DNA of 64,000 nt, taken from Brevipalpus yothersi. Lineage: Eukaryota; Arthropoda; Arachnida; Trombidiformes; Tenuipalpidae. Position numbers and translations under genes: made by a program. Position 1 is the stretch's first letter. Each line of letters opens with the position of its first letter. This document shows positions 41,033-53,553 of this stretch, piece by piece. The stretch covers positions 6,950 to 70,949 of the forward strand of contig QZCP01000579.1 in assembly GCA_003956705.1 (NCBI GenBank), given 5' to 3'. A model generated the notes under the pieces. The model did no database searches and was not told the DNA's origin. It saw nothing but the letters and a program-made list of their open reading frames with translations.

Positions 41033-42062
41033 CGGCACTGGATCGTCCTTTATTCCTCGATTTGTTGCTGGCAGAAGATGATGAAGATGAATGATTGAAC
41101 GACTTAGAAGTGTGAAACATAGACGATGCTGATGAATGGTGATGATGGTGTGGAGAAAATCCGTATGTTGTGGATGATGAAGCCAATTCGGATGCTGCAA
41201 CCGAATTAGCTTGAACGGAAGATGTCGAATTGGAGTGGGCATAATGAGCATAATGGGGTATTGATGAAGGATGTGGTGAAGATAAATTTGAGAAATGAGA
41301 AGAACTACCTTCACGAGGCTTTGTGGATGATGACGATGAACTACTGCCACCACCGCCATTTCCGTTTCCTCCTCCTACTCCGCTTGTGGCCAATGATGAA
41401 CTCCAGCTGAGCATATGAGATGGACCAATATAATGTGATTTAACTTCTAAGAGATCAGGTGAACTATGTGATAAGCCACCAGCTCCACTATTAAGACGAT
41501 GATGTGATGAAGATGAGCTAAATTGTTCACCATTATTACCAGTTCCTTGGCCACCCGAATCGCCACCTCCACCACTGGAACCACCGCCACCGCCACCACT
41601 GGAACCACTGCCACCTCCATTACCAGAGGTGTTAGTGGATGATCCACCACTGGATCCGGTGGCATTTGATCCATTGGCAGAGGCAGGACCATTGGCAGCT
41701 CCAGATGATGATAGTGATGAGGATGCTTGTGAATAACCACCACTTGAGTTGTCCGGTGTTGCATCCTTAGGTGGTGTGGGTGGAAGGCCGAACAAATGAT
41801 GGGGACTAGAATGATGTGGTCCTAGGCCCATGGCCCATTGGTGATGAGCAGTCAGGGCATGGCCATTCGGTGGTTGATTATGATATGTCATATACTTAAA
41901 ATCAGGCGGTTCACGGCCGTATGGACTGGATTGCGAAGTGGCCACTTGCATTGATTCGTGGTGATGATGATGGCCTCCAGTGAGACCGTGTATTGATGAA
42001 TTCAAATATGGACTTGATGTACCACTAGCCATACTTTTGCAATTATTGCTGTAAATATACAT
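41033..42062 (-). CDS. GATA factor, 5' coding exon (N-terminal activation region)
   Basis: This exon encodes 343 residues plus one base of a split codon. Residues 31-35 are His5. Residues 94-104 read PPTPPKDATPD, preceded by HLFGL; this matches the conserved HLF-x-FPPTPPKDVSPD motif of vertebrate GATA2/3 and is the best class-specific marker before the fingers. Residues 105-250 are mostly Ser/Gly/Asn runs, and residues 250-335 are rich in Ser and His, with a His5 near 304. The donor GTAAG is at 41028-41032. Two starts are possible: ATG at 42062 (stop TGA two codons upstream) or ATG at 42032, which has A at -3 and G at +4. A good acceptor (TATTTACAG, ending at 42049) lies between them, so an upstream non-coding exon spliced to 42048 with start at 42032 is equally plausible. 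Confidence 0.9.
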
Positions 42063-43011
42063 ACTTCAACTGATCGCATGGCTGCGATTATTGACATTCA
42101 AATATGACTCTTGCATCATCGTGTTTGTGTATATATGTGTTCTTGAATGAATGAGTATAGATGTTGTTGATGAGTTCAATCGACAATTATAATAATATTA
42201 ATATATAGAATCAATATATTTATATATGTATATCACAACATTCAATCTTGATTAGCACAAAATATTATTATGACCATTAGGGACACATATACACATGGAA
42301 GGTTTTTTTCTGCTCACTGAACGATTATCTCTTCTCTTTCAAGATGATAAAACAAACAATCTGGCAGTGTTGATGTAAAAGAGAGAGACAGAAAGAGCGA
42401 AACAATTTTATCACTCTAACTCTCTATGTGTAAACAATTGATGAGAGGAAAAGATGTGTAAACGAACGGTACTATTATGACAATGGCCAATGGTAACTCG
42501 GTGGAATACACACTTCACTTATTGAGAAAAAAAAGTACGCGCGCTTTTCTTTCGTTCGCGTGTTCGCACAATTAACGATGGCTTGTGGGAATAGAAATAT
42601 TTTTATGTATATCAGTTCAAATCGGAGAGATCGAACAAAAGAATAGAGTAGATAGATACAATCCAAAGTTACTCAGTCTAGTACTAGTAGTAGTTCCTAT
42701 GACTGTGGAGAGAAAGTGGGAGAGAGAGAAACACACAGAGAGAGAGGGAAAGAGATCCCGAGAAATCACCCAGAATCTAGAAGAAGAAGAAGAAGAATCA
42801 ATGGATACAAGCTGTAGCACTAACACATACACACAAGATCCGAGAATAAGATCAAGTAAAAAGTGGCAAAAACTGTACTGTATGGTATCGATACTGATCA
42901 TCAAAAGCCGACTTAAGCACGCTCATACACAAGGCAGCATTGCGCTTATCATGCGAACAGCAAACGTTTTGAAGATCAGATGAAGAACAAGCACAGCGAT
43001 TCAATCTTTCT

Positions 43012-43036
43012 TTCTCTCTCTCTCTCTCTCTCTACT

Positions 43037-43067
<31 letters not shown>

Positions 43068-43068
43068 T
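43012..43068. repeat. (CT)n microsatellite, interrupted
   Basis: CT run broken by two ACTCT interruptions, about 1 kb upstream of the GATA start; faced by GA at 43325-43370. Confidence 0.9.
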
Positions 43069-43319
43069 TGCTCTCTCTCCTCCTTCCATTCACCTCCTCC
43101 CCTGGTTCCCACAAATCATCTTCACCATCTTCATTCTCCGCCTTTCCACCCACTAACATCACCACTTCACTCCGCCCACCCTATTCGATGGTAACTCAAG
43201 ATCCATAATCATCTGTACCGCCCATATATCGCTTCGATGGGAGGAGCTTGATGATGTGAACGCCTTTTGTGACTGCGCTCGCCATCTTTCGGAGTATATC
43301 AGTTGATGATGATAAAGAG

Positions 43320-43324
<5 letters not shown>

Positions 43325-43370
<46 letters not shown>
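43325..43370. repeat. (GA)n microsatellite
   Basis: Uninterrupted GA run of about 23 units. Confidence 0.95.
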
Positions 43371-43373
<3 letters not shown>

Positions 43374-44088
43374 TTTCGACTGGACTCATGAATGGAATAT
43401 GAATGATACTTTGGGGCTTGTACATATGAGTGCGTGAAGAGAGCAAGAATATCTGAACCGAATCTATGTATGGTTGACCGTTGCTCTCTTCTTTTTTCTC
43501 GATTCTCTCTTCTCTCTCGTTGTGAGATCATTATTTATCATCGATCATATTTAGGGTGAATATCATGAATTTTTAGAAAGAGAGGGGGAGAGAGATAGGG
43601 CGAATTGAGTAGAACTCCACAAAATGGTATCCAATATTCGACACTCACAAACTGGTGTTCCACCAGATTCGAATCATGTTGCATGATATTTTGGTACTTC
43701 AGCTATGAAGAGAAGCAGAGGAAGAGAGAGAGAGAGAGTATGATGAATTTATTTTCAGGCACCAAAATTAATGTATGTGTATCTGCATAAAATTTTCATG
43801 GGAATATGTGTTGGCCATGGAGAGTGGAACGGAAACAGAGGAAGAAAGAAAGAAAGAGGGAGACGCCTGAAAGAGAGTTAATGTTCTGGTAAGATATCCA
43901 GGCTTCGATGAGTAACTTCCGCCTCCATTAGGTCGATCATCTTGATTATGAATATTTTTCAGGCCTTTATCTTGAATTCTAATCAAATTCTTTACGATAG
44001 AGACAGAGATAAAGAAAGAAAAAAAAGGAACAGTGAAGAGAGCAAAGGAATCTCACTCCTCATCCATATCCTCTCTCTCTCACCCCTT

Positions 44089-44090
<2 letters not shown>

Positions 44091-44126
<36 letters not shown>
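44091..44126. repeat. (CT)n microsatellite
   Basis: Uninterrupted CT run. Confidence 0.95.
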
Positions 44127-44129
<3 letters not shown>

Positions 44130-45096
44130 CCTGCTTTACCATGGGCTGAATAACTTTCATGCACAGAATCAGAATGAAAATAGATGCCAAAGTACACAGT
44201 TCATGATGAAGGTGAAGGTCATTTTTTGTCTCTTCTATCAGTTCATTCCTTTTTGATTATTGAAACTATGGCAACTTGGCTTCGATCTTGAGAGAGAAAA
44301 ACCGAAAAAATATCAACAAAATTCGACAGCCCATGCAGGGGGTCCGATTTGAGGGTAGAAGCCAGCCAAGCAGGGAAGAGCATGGGAGAGAGAGAGAAAG
44401 AAAGAAAAAAAGTAAACTGATGCTGAGGGAAGATAATTTGTCATAATTAGGCAACTTGATCGACTGATGGAGGTGAGGAGAGGGCAGGAGAAGGAAGGCC
44501 ACCGAGGAGCCAAGATAGTCTTCACTTGAGAGCCTGGTGAACAGGGTGAGAGAAGCTGAGAAGAAAGATGTGGTGATGATGCTCTCTGATCAGGACATCC
44601 TGAGCAAATTGAAGAGAAAAGATGAATCAGAAAAAAAGTGGCATCATTTTTAATGTAACCCGAAGAAATGAGAAACTTACTTACGAAACAAATATTTTCT
44701 CATGAGATAGAGAGAAGAACTTTCTTAATCCAACTTGTGGCTTCTTCGCATAAACATTCTTCCCTAATTGATTACCGTTCTTTTTTAGTTTGCTTCTTCT
44801 TTTTTATTCTTAGCCTGCATGCTTGTCTGCGTGCCCTCCTCGTTTGATGGACTATTCCCTTATCACTCAGTCGTCTCTTATCATCGTCCCGAGGCTGTAT
44901 GTACTTCTCTACGTCTCTGCTTCTCTTGACAACATTCACAGAGGCTTGTTTACATGGGCTTGTTGCTCTCGTTTTGCATCCATTCGCTTGGCTCACCGAT
45001 CTAGCCACTAACTAACTAACCAGAGAAAGAGGAGACGCATTGTTGCTTGTGGCTAGGATGAGAAGTTGGATAAAAGAGAAAGTTCATGCCAAAGAG

Positions 45097-45099
<3 letters not shown>

Positions 45100-45145
<46 letters not shown>
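45100..45145. repeat. (GA)n microsatellite
   Basis: Uninterrupted GA run, followed by CT at 45306-45331. Confidence 0.95.
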
Positions 45146-45146
<1 letters not shown>

Positions 45147-45543
45147 AATAAGCATGAGATTTTCCCACTTAGTCTATCTCCATTTCTCATGGAACTGAGC
45201 TTCATCTATGGAGAAAAAGAGGGAGAAAAAGAGGGAGAGACATACATAGATAAGATAGAGACGATTATAGAAAACTTATAGGCCTCAGGGAAGATGAGTC
45301 AATCGCTCTCTCTCTCTCTCTCTCTCTCTCTTTGTTTCAAATGCCTTTACATCATGATGGTGAGTAGAGAATGAATAGGAGAGAGGAGGAAAGAGTGAGT
45401 GAGAGAGAGAGATCAAGAAAGCAAAGATACAAAATGATCATCATTTTCTTTCTCTATTGTCATGTTTCTTTTGATGAGATTCACTACTCTCTTCCTCTAC
45501 ATCCCTCATCTTTATCCATCTCGCTTTCTTTTTCTTCAATTTC

Positions 45544-45549
<6 letters not shown>

Positions 45550-45619
<70 letters not shown>
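45550..45619. repeat. (CT)35 microsatellite
   Basis: Long uninterrupted CT run upstream of the inverted-repeat arm. Confidence 0.95.
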
Positions 45620-45624
<5 letters not shown>

Positions 45625-46391
45625 CTACTCTTAATTATTCAGTCTCTCAATTCAGATCTTTATTTTCTCATCATCTATCTTCCATTCATCGTTTGTCCAC
45701 CATCTTTTTCATGCGAATCATCCATGAAGATGAAGAATGCTGAGTTAAAACAGCTAAGGAAAAAGAATAAACTTTCCAGCATCATTTAAGCTCTCCTGAC
45801 TGTATTCCAAGAAGCTAAGAGGGGCTCTTCACACCAAGGCTTTGATCACAAACATCATCAAGTGAACCTGATCTCTTGCGAGTCTGAGCAGCACAATAAT
45901 CGATTGAACCGTATACTCAAGTATTCATTCACCAGAAATGTACCAAAAGATGCTGAGAATAAATAAAAGAGAGAGAGAGACGAGGAGCAGTTTTGAAAAG
46001 ATTATTATTATCAAATATCCTTCTTGATCTGGTCCTAATTGTGCCTCTCTCTCTCTCTCTCTTCATCAGCCTGTCCAGTCTCGAATGCATGAAGCCATGA
46101 TCAGGAGAGTAACTTTGTCCATGAGTCCAAGTCAAGGCAATGCGGTTGACACAAGCGACGATTGACATGAGATTTTGAAGGAAGTAAAAACGATGAAGAG
46201 AAGAAAAAAGAAGAAGAAGAAGAAGCGAAAAGAAGAGAAAAAAGAGATGGACAGCCAGATAATTGGAGGCTATATCTGGTGGAGGAGATCCTTCAAGATA
46301 ATAATTCCATGCCAAATGTCCAGCATATTTCGATGGCCAAAACGACTTCAGGCCGAGCCCAGGTAGAAAGCGAGATAGATAGAGAAGGAAA

Positions 46392-47219
46392 GCTTTTTTT
46401 CGAGGAGCCAAATTTCGGACACGGACGAGAGAAGGGAGAGAAAGATGGTAATCTGAGGTCGCAATCAGTTGATTGAACGCAAGCATCACGAACTATGTCC
46501 GAGGCCACTTTTCATCTCTTCTTCTTTTGGTCAGTTTTTCTATCTTTCCCTCTTCTTCTCTTTCTCCTCCTCTCTCTCTTTCTCCTTCTTCTGTCCCTCC
46601 CCCTCCTCCCTCTCACTAGTCTGCCGATAGAAATCGTCAGGTAATCAGGATGCAAATGAGTCTATTCTTCATTGTTAATTTGCCTCCATCAAACCTGTCC
46701 AGCATCTTTTAGATATCATCACAGATAGCCACTTGGGAGCCTTATGAGAAGCCGCTGGTCAAGCGGAATCAGCTCAGCTTCCTTTTCCTACCTTCTTCTT
46801 CTTGATTATTCTTCATGCATATTCCTTCATCTCTCATCTCCCATCTTGTTCATCATCATCATCCCTCTTCTTCCTCTTATTCTCCATCTTCTCTTCATCA
46901 TAATGATCAAATAATCATCTTCTCATCTACCGACATGATCTCCTTTCTCTTTTCTCCTTTTTCCGTTCATTCGCTCTTATCCTCATCTTCATGGACCCTT
47001 TGTTCTACAAATCAAATAGTAACAAGAAGAAGAAAAATTTAGAGATTATCAAAAACTGGAGAGAGAAGAAGAAGAAGAAGAAGAGGGAGGAGGGGAGGAG
47101 GAGAGGTATTGGGTGGGAGGAAAGGAGTCAGTAATTAAGATGCTGAAAAACTCGGCATTTTGAGGTGAATTTAAGGCCTCAAAAACAAGGCGAAAAGGAT
47201 GCTGATTTCACGCAAAAGC
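46392..47219 (+). repeat. Left arm of a long inverted duplication (~0.83 kb)
   Basis: This segment recurs in reverse complement at 57260-58102. The inner edge is sharp: similarity stops after CGCAAAAGC at 47219. The outer edge near 46392 fades through about 60 bases of weaker match. Where compared, only scattered single-base differences and changes in CTT/GGA simple-repeat length are seen, roughly 1-2%. It contains a 75-codon open frame (46815-47042), identical at protein level in both copies. No transposase, clear target-site duplication or strong terminal inverted repeat was seen, so it could be a non-autonomous mobile element or a local inverted segmental duplication. Confidence 0.9.
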
Positions 47220-48672
47220 TTCAGAAAAGATAGGAAAGGCGTTTCAAGTTATTCTGATGCGCGTGTTTTTGATCGATACCAGATAAACAAAGGCCATGGA
47301 GTGGGTGGCTGCTTACTATTTCATCTTTTCCGATCTGAGCATGTTAAGCATGCTTGTTTTCTTCTTCAGATGATTCGGATTAAATTTAACTGTGGCAAGT
47401 GGTTGAAAAGTACATTAGAGAGCGTTTCTAATCTCACTCTCATGCATTCAAAAATTTGATCAGATCTAACAAATTTTCAGCAAAATTAGCGTTCAACAGA
47501 AAATTAAAGTCAATCTTTCCCAAATCAATCCAAAAAGATTAGAAAAGCTCTTATCCAATTTTAATGGAATATTCAATTCAAATATCCATAAAATATCCCC
47601 ACATCATGGTTCATTGGGACCACTCACCTACCTGATGGTTACTAATTGATCTTCTATCCTGGAATCATTTTGCAATCAGTGGATGTATCTGCCTCAACGA
47701 TTAGATTATCCACTTTAATTTCATAACTTTGGTACAAAAATTTGATGAATTGAACCCAGTTTTGTTCTTCTTCTTACCTCGAGGATCAAGAGTTTCATCA
47801 TTATAATCAAACATACCTGACTAATTATCACAGTTTTGGCTGTCTAATTGCTTCCCTGAGTAATCATCTCTCTTTTTTTCTTTTTATTTCTCTTCCAATA
47901 AATTTTGATACAGCATCCGAAAGAATACATCTCCACTTTATTGATACTATCAAGTGTCCGATGACAGAGATTGAGTAAATAGTACACTTTAGGATTGCTT
48001 GATCATTGGTCTCTTGGAGCGATACATTGACCTTCGCTTGGGGAAAAGGTCAATATATGTATGTGTCTGTATTGGTGGGTATCAATATCAATATTCTCAT
48101 GAGTATCAGTGGGATGCTGCGTGATGGGATGAAATGAGATGAGATGAGATGATTGGAATAAATCTGTGTGTGTGTGTTTCAACAATCAGTTGGACTGAAA
48201 GTCAACATATTATGTAAAGCCTGGAGAGTGGTGCAAAATGGTACACTTGAAAGTGATGACAAGCTGGCTCTCTTTACAGCCTCCCACATGCCAGCCCAGA
48301 GAAGAGATGAACACTGTTTGAATACTTATTCTACATTTAATCATGATTTAACAGGATTTAAATTCACGTATTCAACATGATTTCCAGCCATTATTCTTCC
48401 TCCTGGAGGATCTTCTCTCCCAGCACGTATTCCCTATTCGATGTGTATGTGTGTTTATCCTCTCTCATCAGCATCTTTTCTCACACCATATTTAGTATCT
48501 CTTATCAGCCATCATTTTTCGATTTCATCTTTCCTTCTCACTATAAATATGATAATGATCCTCCAAAATCATTCCAATCAGCCATCGCTCACATGTATAT
48601 TTACACTTCATCCATTCATATACACCGATTATCATCCCATACACATACTCTTATGTGTATTCGTTCTCAGAT

Positions 48673-48675
<3 letters not shown>

Positions 48676-48711
<36 letters not shown>

Positions 48712-49155
48712 NNNNNNNNNNNNNNNNNNNNNNNNNNNNNNNNNNNNNNNNNNNNNNNNNNNNNNNNNNNNNNNNNNNNNNNNNNNNNNNNNNNNNNNNN
48801 NNNNNNNNNNNNNNNNNNNNNNNNNNNNNNNNNNNNNNNNNNNNNNNNNNNNNNNNNNNNNNNNNNNNNNNNNNNNNNNNNNNNNNNNNNNNNNNNNNNN
48901 NNNNNNNNNNNNNNNNNNNNNNNNNNNNNNNNNNNNNNNNNNNNNNNNNNNNNNNNNNNNNNNNNNNNNNNNNNNNNNNNNNNNNNNNNNNNNNNNNNNN
49001 NNNNNNNNNNNNNNNNNNNNNNNNNNNNNNNNNNNNNNNNNNNNNNNNNNNNNNNNNNNNNNNNNNNNNNNNNNNNNNNNNNNNNNNNNNNNNNNNNNNN
49101 NNNNNNNNNNNNNNNNNNNNNNNNNNNNNNNNNNNNNNNNNNNNNNNNNNNNNNN

Positions 49156-49199
<44 letters not shown>
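48676..49199. repeat. (CT)n tract with embedded 444-nt assembly gap
   Basis: CT repeat on both sides of Ns at 48712-49155. Frames of more than 200 residues crossing this gap consist of Ser-Leu repeats and undefined residues and are not genes. Confidence 0.97.
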
Positions 49200-49202
<3 letters not shown>

Positions 49203-49527
49203 CATCTTCATTGAAAGAGTCACCACCACATCGAGTATAAAAGATCTATGGATCTTCATTTTCCGATGGACATGAGCCCATAGCAAACATACTTCACATA
49301 TGCACACGCTATGATTGAAAAATCATGGTAGCTTTTTTGGAATCCTTCGTTTTTTCTTCATGGGACCATGATGAAGGCACACACACACACGCACATTCAC
49401 TCCTATCCTTCTTCCAAAGTGACATTAATGATGTTGTTGAATCTGTTCTCCTCACCAGGATCCCTCTTCCTCTCTCATTCTCTTTCATCCACCACCCACT
49501 GGTAAGGTCTATCACTCTCCCCCCTTA

Positions 49528-49561
<34 letters not shown>

Positions 49562-52500
49562 TCTGTTTCTCTTTCTTTTCCTCCCATCAAAAGATCTATA
49601 CACAGTGACTCCATTTAACGCCAAGGTTTTGTGCGATAAACGATAAAACCAAAGCGCGTTTATACAATTTATTTCATCCTCTATGGCCTCTAACTGTATG
49701 TGTATGTGCTTGCCCTTTGAACCACGATCGGTTTGGCCCATCAAGTCCTCTCTCTCTCTCTTTTCCACTCTCTCCCAAGCCTCTGGATCGGTTGATCTTT
49801 TTCCCATGAATTCAAATGTTTCCTTTGTTGTGGAATCATTTGAATTATAACGGAACATCAGACTTTGTTGCTTTCTCCCCCTTTCTTCTTGATCCTCACC
49901 AGCGCAATTATTTCGATCATTTCCAGCATTTTTGCATGAGATGGTATATTTTTGATTGTATTAGGATCGTGTACTAGTGTTTAGATTAACTTGATTTGGC
50001 TGTTATTATTGAGCAATTGAAATGAGGAGAAAGAGAAAGAGAAAGAGAGAGAAAAATTTTTTCTCATTTTTTCGAAAAGATTTTTACAATCGATAAATCT
50101 TAAATTAGTCAAAAATTAGTTGAGGAAGGAGATAATTTCGCTGTATTGAGTGTATATAAGCGTTTTTTAAATTCATTTTTATTCATTATTCTCCCAAATC
50201 AGATCAAAGTAATTTAAACTACCATCCATTTGAGCTGACCAAATCATGGTCAGATAAAATAGTCTCTCCATGAAAGTATCGAGAAGGTGGTCCATCAACA
50301 AATCATCACATCATCATGATGTGCTCTCAATCACTGACCTGGACTGGTTTGATAAACTCTTACCAGTAAACTGATTAAAACTTCATTAGCGAATACTTAT
50401 TGTGATAAGGTTTTGCATAAATTATATATCTCCATGAATTGAGAGCACAAGTATTCAGGAGAGAGAGAGAGAGAGAAAATGATAAAGAATGAAAAAGAAG
50501 AGTAGAATATATTTCTCTCTTTCAGATCACTCTGTTTTCATTTCTCACGGCGATTTAAGAAAATCTCAGCACGCAAAATTGTACGATAAACTGTCCATGT
50601 TTTTCTTTTTCCATGTCAATGCAAAATGTCAATCCACTGTCAATCACTGAAGCCAAAAGTGTCCATCCGCCAAACGTATGCACTTTTGCATACGTACACA
50701 CACACTCACATATCATGGATCATAATCAGCTAATCCCAATCGATTGAAGAGAAATATTGTTTTGCTTTGGTAAAAATCAGACACCAGCCAGCCATACACA
50801 CATACACATATACACACTTACCCCACATCCAGTCAAATATTTTCCCCGGATTTTCGGATAGCCGATTAAATCAATCGGCAAACCTTCGGCTCAAAATATC
50901 GGTTCGATGATCAGATGATCAAAAATTCATTCCATCGAGCACTGAGGTGACTTACTTATTCTATTCAAACCTATCACTCGGTGACCACAATCCAATAGAG
51001 ACAGTGATCCGGATCAATTTTAGATCCCATTTTCATGGATCAATGGCATGTCTAAACTCATGGTCGACAGCACTTAATGATTCACTTTCTCTCTCTCCCT
51101 GTCCCATCAACTCCATTCCTGAATGCAAGTGGCCATCCATGTGTACTTTCCAGTTGTAACACCATCACATTGTGATGAAATAAAGGTTGTGAATATGTGT
51201 CCCGAAGAAAGATTTTTTCAGTAACTGGTCCATAAAACGTGTACAATTGACTTTGAAGTTGCACGCGTTGCATTTTTCCAATCACCACGTGCCCTAAACG
51301 TCCAGCCTATGGACAGTGTTCACACCATTACGGCGATCTTATGCCACCAGTTGTTTGGATCCTTATGTAGAAGTACACTTTGGGCCATAGCAGTAGTTCG
51401 GTAGTTGGTAGTTGATGGTTGTGAATTCTTTTTGACACTTTTCCATTCGGGCCATTGGGCTTGATGCTCATGTAGGAATCTAGATCATGAATACATGAAA
51501 GTCAACCGTTGAAGATGCTCATTTTTGAATACTTTTTGTCCGCTCCAACGAATGATTGACTAGATTTTCATTTTCTCATCACCAAATGTGTCCCAGATTG
51601 ATGACTACTCATTGACATCCGATTAAATTGACAACAGATCACGTATGATTCAGTGTGGACACTGTTATGGTGTCTAAAGCGAAGTCATTCCAGATAATTT
51701 CGAATGAATTAACAATCTCTGTGCAAGCGATAAGCTTAATATGGTGTTCATTCGGTATCATATCGAGTGATATATCATGTACAATCATCTGGAAAAGGTA
51801 TGAATGAGGGTGATTCTGGCAAAAAAATCTGATAAAATTGATCTATTAGAAATCTTACTCTTATCGACAAAAAGGAACATAATCGTTCCATTGATTATTC
51901 AAATTCTGGTTGAGCATCGAAACAGATCAGCATCAGTATGGTGAACTGATAACCTATCAGTTCATTTTATCCCTATAGAATAGTTTTTATAGCATCAAAT
52001 CTTCGGAAAAAGATGCTTCCACTCAAAGATGAGTGTGGAAAATTTTATCAGATACCTTCAATCGAAAGTTCAGTGAGTTCCATCACATAAATACTCATTT
52101 TCATCTTCATTTATTCTCATCTCCCAGAAATCTTTCCTCTCTGTTTGAGCAGAGAAATCATTTTGAGCAAAGATGTACCATTTTTCCTAGGGTTCTATCT
52201 AACAGACAATAGAGTCGATATCGATTGCTCAAGCATGAGCTTTGATAGGATCGTTTGATGAGAAGGAAGAGATGGTAATTAAAGGAAGTGACTTTGTGTC
52301 ATTATTTATGTTTAATGGATGCTGGATGGGAAAAGAGAGAGAAAAAGAAGAGAGAGAGAGAGACGATCGCTCCTCCTCCTACGCTTTTTGATGGCCTTTT
52401 CGCTTTGCTCGGCATCTCATCATCATTAGAGCTTGAGCTTTTCTCCTGATGCGGCTGCGAGATACAGTGCGGCTCATGATGATGACAGAGACGATGAGAT

Positions 52501-52690
52501 GTTAAGATGAACTGCGCGCTATCAGAGCGGTAATAATCGATACAACATGGAGGAGGAAGAGAGAGGGATAGAACGAATCTAAGATGGCAAAGAGATGGAA
52601 GAGAGAGAATAATCAGAAATAAAAGAAGAGGCTGTTCATTGCGAAAGATGAAGCGGGAGAGGTGTGAAAAGATGCCGAAAGCAAGGAGGT

Positions 52691-52694
<4 letters not shown>

Positions 52695-52729
<35 letters not shown>
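52695..52729. repeat. (GA)n microsatellite
   Basis: Uninterrupted GA run. Confidence 0.95.
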
Positions 52730-52732
<3 letters not shown>

Positions 52733-53478
52733 AAATAACGGTAAACAAACTCCCGTGATAGTTCTCATGAATCTACAAGGAGGAAGAGAATGATAAAGAA
52801 GATGATGATTATGATGAGAAAATGAGATTAGTGTAAATGAATGAATGAATGGCTTTTGATTCGTGTAAATATGTGGGAGGCCGAATAGGAGATGCAAGTA
52901 TGAGAATAGAATGAAGAATGAATCAAAGGGAGCCTCCGAAAATATACACTAAAATGACCAGAGGGCAGAGAAATTGAGATGATGATGAGAGGATGCGCTT
53001 TCGGAGGAGAAGAATCGATTCTGAAATCTCCATCTCAAGGGTGAAGAAATCTGAAAGAAGAGAGAAAAAGGCTGAATAAGAGAAAAAAAATTCACTCATA
53101 TAAGAAGAGCAAAAACAAAAAACAATACACTTGTGGCATCATCATGCGATCCACTTTCTAGAGAGTGTTTTCCATGTATGATCTTGCATATTTTCCAGCA
53201 TCAAAATCAACATCCTCTTCGAGAGTTTTCCAAAAGTGGGTGAGTGGGTTGGGTGTCTGTGTGATGAGATGAGGAGGATAGTGTGAGGGTGGTTTGAATC
53301 CCCGTGAGTTCATGTTCAGAGATCAGTGTGAATTCAAGTCATCAATAGTCAAAATGATGGACACATTTTACTGGTCGATAAGATTCGAAGCACACACATT
53401 AAAGTGTGTGACATTTATAGCGGCAAGTGGCCTTTTACTTTTTCGCAAACTTGCCTGTAAAACTGGCCATTTAATACA

Positions 53479-53481
<3 letters not shown>

Positions 53482-53550
<69 letters not shown>
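53482..53550. repeat. (CT)34 microsatellite
   Basis: Long CT run, faced by AG at 53704-53745. Confidence 0.95.

Positions 53551-53553
<3 letters not shown>

Larger units (their letters stand above)
4348..42062 (-). other. GATA1/2/3-class (grain-like) transcription factor gene, partial at 3' end
   Basis: Gene-level entry for three minus-strand coding exons: 42062-41033, 12318-12173 and 4473-4348. Seen: the first exon ends GCC G|GTAAG (phase 1), the second starts after AG with AA GGA AGA GAG and ends TTG|GTAAGT (phase 0), and the third follows TTCTCATTCAG and ends CAA|GTGAGT (phase 0). Joined, they read through SSA-E-GRECVNC into both zinc fingers with no frame break, giving about 434 residues. 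Known: this family binds WGATAR sites in the nucleus. The inter-finger linker (KPKRRL-SATRRAGTSCANC) matches GATA1/2/3 proteins rather than pannier/GATA4-6, which have a different linker. The missing C-terminus should begin with VNRPLTMKKEG-like sequence; I searched 1-4347 by eye and did not find it. Confidence 0.9.
42063..46391. other. Upstream flank of GATA gene, no gene recognised
   Basis: A very AT-rich stretch at 42180-42240 includes a minus-strand TATATAAAT (42218-42226), about 160 nt above the first ATG. It could be a TATA element, but such words are expected by chance here. GA/CT tracts lie at 43012-43068, 43325-43370, 44091-44126, 45100-45145, 45306-45331 and 45550-45619. No protein-coding exon was recognised. 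Confidence 0.5.

Noticed and set aside
41222..41764. His-, Val- and Pro-rich frames overlapping the GATA 5' exon
   Set aside because: Shadow frames of the true coding exon; the GATA frame has the conserved PPTPPKD motif and clean splice donor.
42585..42983. 132-codon plus-strand frame upstream of the GATA gene
   Set aside because: Composition driven by GAGA and GAAGAA sequence (Glu/Arg/Lys). No homology recognised.
45929..46489. 186-codon minus-strand frame
   Set aside because: It crosses the edge of the inverted repeat and includes Lys/Leu/Phe runs from GAA/CTT repeats. Not preserved in the second arm and no recognisable domain.
48377..49307. Frames of 200-274 codons
   Set aside because: They run through the 444-nt N gap and consist of undefined residues plus Ser-Leu or Arg-Glu repeats.
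49475..49858. 127-codon minus-strand frame with a non-repetitive first 90 residues
   Set aside because: Not obviously repeat-driven at its start, but it ends in Arg-Glu repeats, has no recognisable family and lacks supporting splice or neighbour evidence.
53285..53305. GGTTTGAATCC resembling a tRNA B box
   Set aside because: No A box, acceptor stem or anticodon arm could be fitted around it.
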